Made by a program: the position numbers and the translations under genes. The notes beneath the pieces are model-generated. The model did no database searches. It was not told the DNA's origin and saw nothing but the letters and a program-made list of their open reading frames with translations. Positions 26,622 through 27,856 of a stretch of DNA of 27,856 bases are shown piece by piece; the stretch's first letter is position 1, and every line of letters starts with the position of its first letter. Where the stretch lies: positions 1 to 27,856 of the IMG/VR virus record IMGVR_UViG_3300043122_000114. One strand, written 5' to 3'. The stretch comes from a virus.

Positions 26622-27856
26622 ATGGCCGCAACGATGGCGGAACTGGGCTTTAACATCGACTCGTCACCGATGCGGCGGGCGTCTGCCGAGTTGACCCGAA
26701 TGAGCGGGGCGGCGGGGAAGGCTGAGAGGTCTACTCGCCAACTGACCACGGCCACGGACGCGGCAAGGCGTGCCGTTACCGGACTGGTAGCGGCCCTTTC
26801 GGCGCGCGAGGTCATCCAGTACGCCGATACCTGGCAAAACGTCGCTAACCAGCTCAGGCAGGTCACTAGCGGCACGCGTGAGCTTGAGGCCATACAGGCG
26901 CGACTGGTTAATGTTGCAAAGGACACCCGCTCGAATTTTGACGCCACGGCCAACCTGTATGCGCGCCTTGCCCGCTCGACAACTGAGTTGGGGCTATCCA
27001 CCGAAGACCTGATTGGTCTGACAACTACCATCAACCAGTCGTTTGCCGTGTCTGGTGCGAGTGCCTCTGAGGCCGCCACAGCTATCACGCAGCTCTCCCA
27101 GGGTTTGGCCGCTGGTGCATTGCGGGGTGACGAGTTTAACTCGGTCTCCGAACAAGCCCCGGCGCTCATGCGCGCCATTGCCGACAGCCTGAACATGACC
27201 ATTGGAGAATTGCGGGCCTTTGCAGCCGAGGGCGGCATCACCGCAGAGATTGTGGTAAACGCGCTGCGCGGCGCGGCTGAAGAGATTGACACCAACTTTA
27301 ACAAGACTGTGGCGACGTTCGGGCAGAATCTGGAGATTGCCAGAACCAATATGCTGCAATTTATTGGCAGCTCTGACGGCATTAACTCTGCGGTTTCTGG
27401 CGTTGGCGAGGCTATTGTCTGGGCTTCTGAACGCTTAATTGATTTTGGCGACATTCTTCCCGCGATGGCTTCACAATGGTCAGTTTGGGCGGGCGATGTC
27501 AGAACAACGCTTAACATTGTTGGTGAAATGTTCGCGGCCTCTGGAAATGACATTCAGGGTATGTGGTCTGATACTGTCGGATTCCTCGGCGACGCATTCC
27601 TGAATTTTCCAGCCAATGTCCGCGCATTAATTCAGATAGCGACGGTTGAGGTGGCCGCGTTCGTTGATAAAGCTGGGGCCTATGCGTCAGCCATTGCGCA
27701 GTACCTTGACCCTCGAAACTGGTTTGACGATGACGCGCAGACCGCCATAAGGAATCAGCTCTCAGCCGCAATTGACGGGGCAAACCAAGCCAGGCTTGAC
27801 TCCATATCAACAATTTTGGCAGAGCGTGACGCTATCGTTAATGTAAGCGCAGACAT
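26622..27856 (+). CDS. Tape measure protein, N-terminal part (runs off the window)
   Basis: From the ATG at 26622 the frame stays open to the window end (411 codons). The beginning MAATMAELGFNIDSSPMRRA and the region REVIQYADTWQNVANQLRQV, then AVSGASASEAATAITQLSQG, GDEFNSVSEQAPALMRAIAD and GGITAEIVVNALRGAAEEID, match the conserved N-terminal tape-measure domain of long-tailed phages. The protein spans the tail tube, sets tail length and helps DNA exit. GGGAG about ten bases upstream is the ribosome site. The 3' part lies outside, so length and tail size cannot be inferred. Confidence 0.93.
   Translation, partial: MAATMAELGFNIDSSPMRRASAELTRMSGAAGKAERSTRQLTTATDAARRAVTGLVAALSAREVIQYADTWQNVANQLRQVTSGTRELEAIQARLVNVAKDTRSNFDATANLYARLARSTTELGLSTEDLIGLTTTINQSFAVSGASASEAATAITQLSQGLAAGALRGDEFNSVSEQAPALMRAIADSLNMTIGELRAFAAEGGITAEIVVNALRGAAEEIDTNFNKTVATFGQNLEIARTNMLQFIGSSDGINSAVSGVGEAIVWASERLIDFGDILPAMASQWSVWAGDVRTTLNIVGEMFAASGNDIQGMWSDTVGFLGDAFLNFPANVRALIQIATVEVAAFVDKAGAYASAIAQYLDPRNWFDDDAQTAIRNQLSAAIDGANQARLDSISTILAERDAIVNVSAD

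Noticed and set aside
26543-27553. 336-codon minus-strand frame opposite the tape measure gene
   Set aside because: Serine- and alanine-rich antisense translation of the tape measure coding sequence, with no ribosome site or neighbours on that strand.
1-27856. CRISPR array, insertion sequence or integrase
   Set aside because: No regularly spaced repeats with spacers, no transposase or recombinase motif, and no attachment-site pair were seen.

Overview
The window is a contiguous piece of a tailed double-stranded DNA phage or prophage. The head and tail genes fit a long-tailed siphovirus with a flexible-tail gene order. Several small proteins (a DksA/TraR-like zinc finger, a DUF7220-type membrane protein, a DUF4942 methyltransferase, a RecE-type exonuclease) and the moderately GC-rich coding style point to a gammaproteobacterial host of the Pseudomonas/Marinobacter/Halomonas kind. 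The host is an inference. No integrase, large CI-type repressor or endolysin is visible, so lifestyle is undecided.

Layout. (1) Positions 1-1514, minus strand: seven small overlapping genes of unknown function, two with one membrane segment and one with a signal-like N-terminus, read from a strong promoter at 1551-1579. (2) 1665-5435, plus strand: an early operon opened by a helix-turn-helix protein and read from a divergent promoter. It carries a conserved phage protein, a DUF4942/adenine-methyltransferase protein and seven small, mostly overlapping genes, and ends at a terminator at 5424-5446. (3) 5432-7738, minus strand: a recombination operon of RecE-like exonuclease, two uncharacterised proteins, SSB and a small protein, read from a second divergent promoter region. 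(4) 7841-13089, plus strand: a Cro-like regulator, HNH-AP2 endonuclease, SF2 helicase, VRR-NUC nuclease and an 882-residue primase-polymerase/helicase. (5) 13090-13525: a non-coding stretch with nine GTGAC/GTCAC pentamers flanking an AT-rich tract, the best candidate for the replication origin. (6) 13526-15577: small genes of unknown function, one secreted. (7) 15556-16066: a self-contained non-coding transcription unit (promoter, about 475 nt of dense helices, intrinsic terminator) ending in a tRNA-like 5' half. (8) 16085-27856: morphogenesis genes in standard order: small and large terminase, portal, scaffold, capsid, connectors, minor head protein, tail-completion proteins, tail tube, tail chaperones with a -1 frameshift, and the start of the tape measure gene.

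How it works together. Two divergent promoter regions, each next to a small helix-turn-helix gene, probably balance early plus- and minus-strand transcription; they share a GTCAAC-containing site. The primase-helicase probably acts at the repeat cluster just downstream of it, with SF2 helicase, VRR nuclease, RecE and SSB handling replication and recombination. The structural region is divided by intrinsic terminators, several closely followed by a -10-like hexamer, suggesting local re-initiation.

Most unusual signals: the structured RNA before the terminase genes, and a 55-60 nt element found twice (10352-10411 and 22471-22525). The element's 21-nt core differs at two positions while an inner helix changes on both sides, the pattern expected of a conserved RNA structure. 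All family names come from reading translated motifs; no database search was possible.
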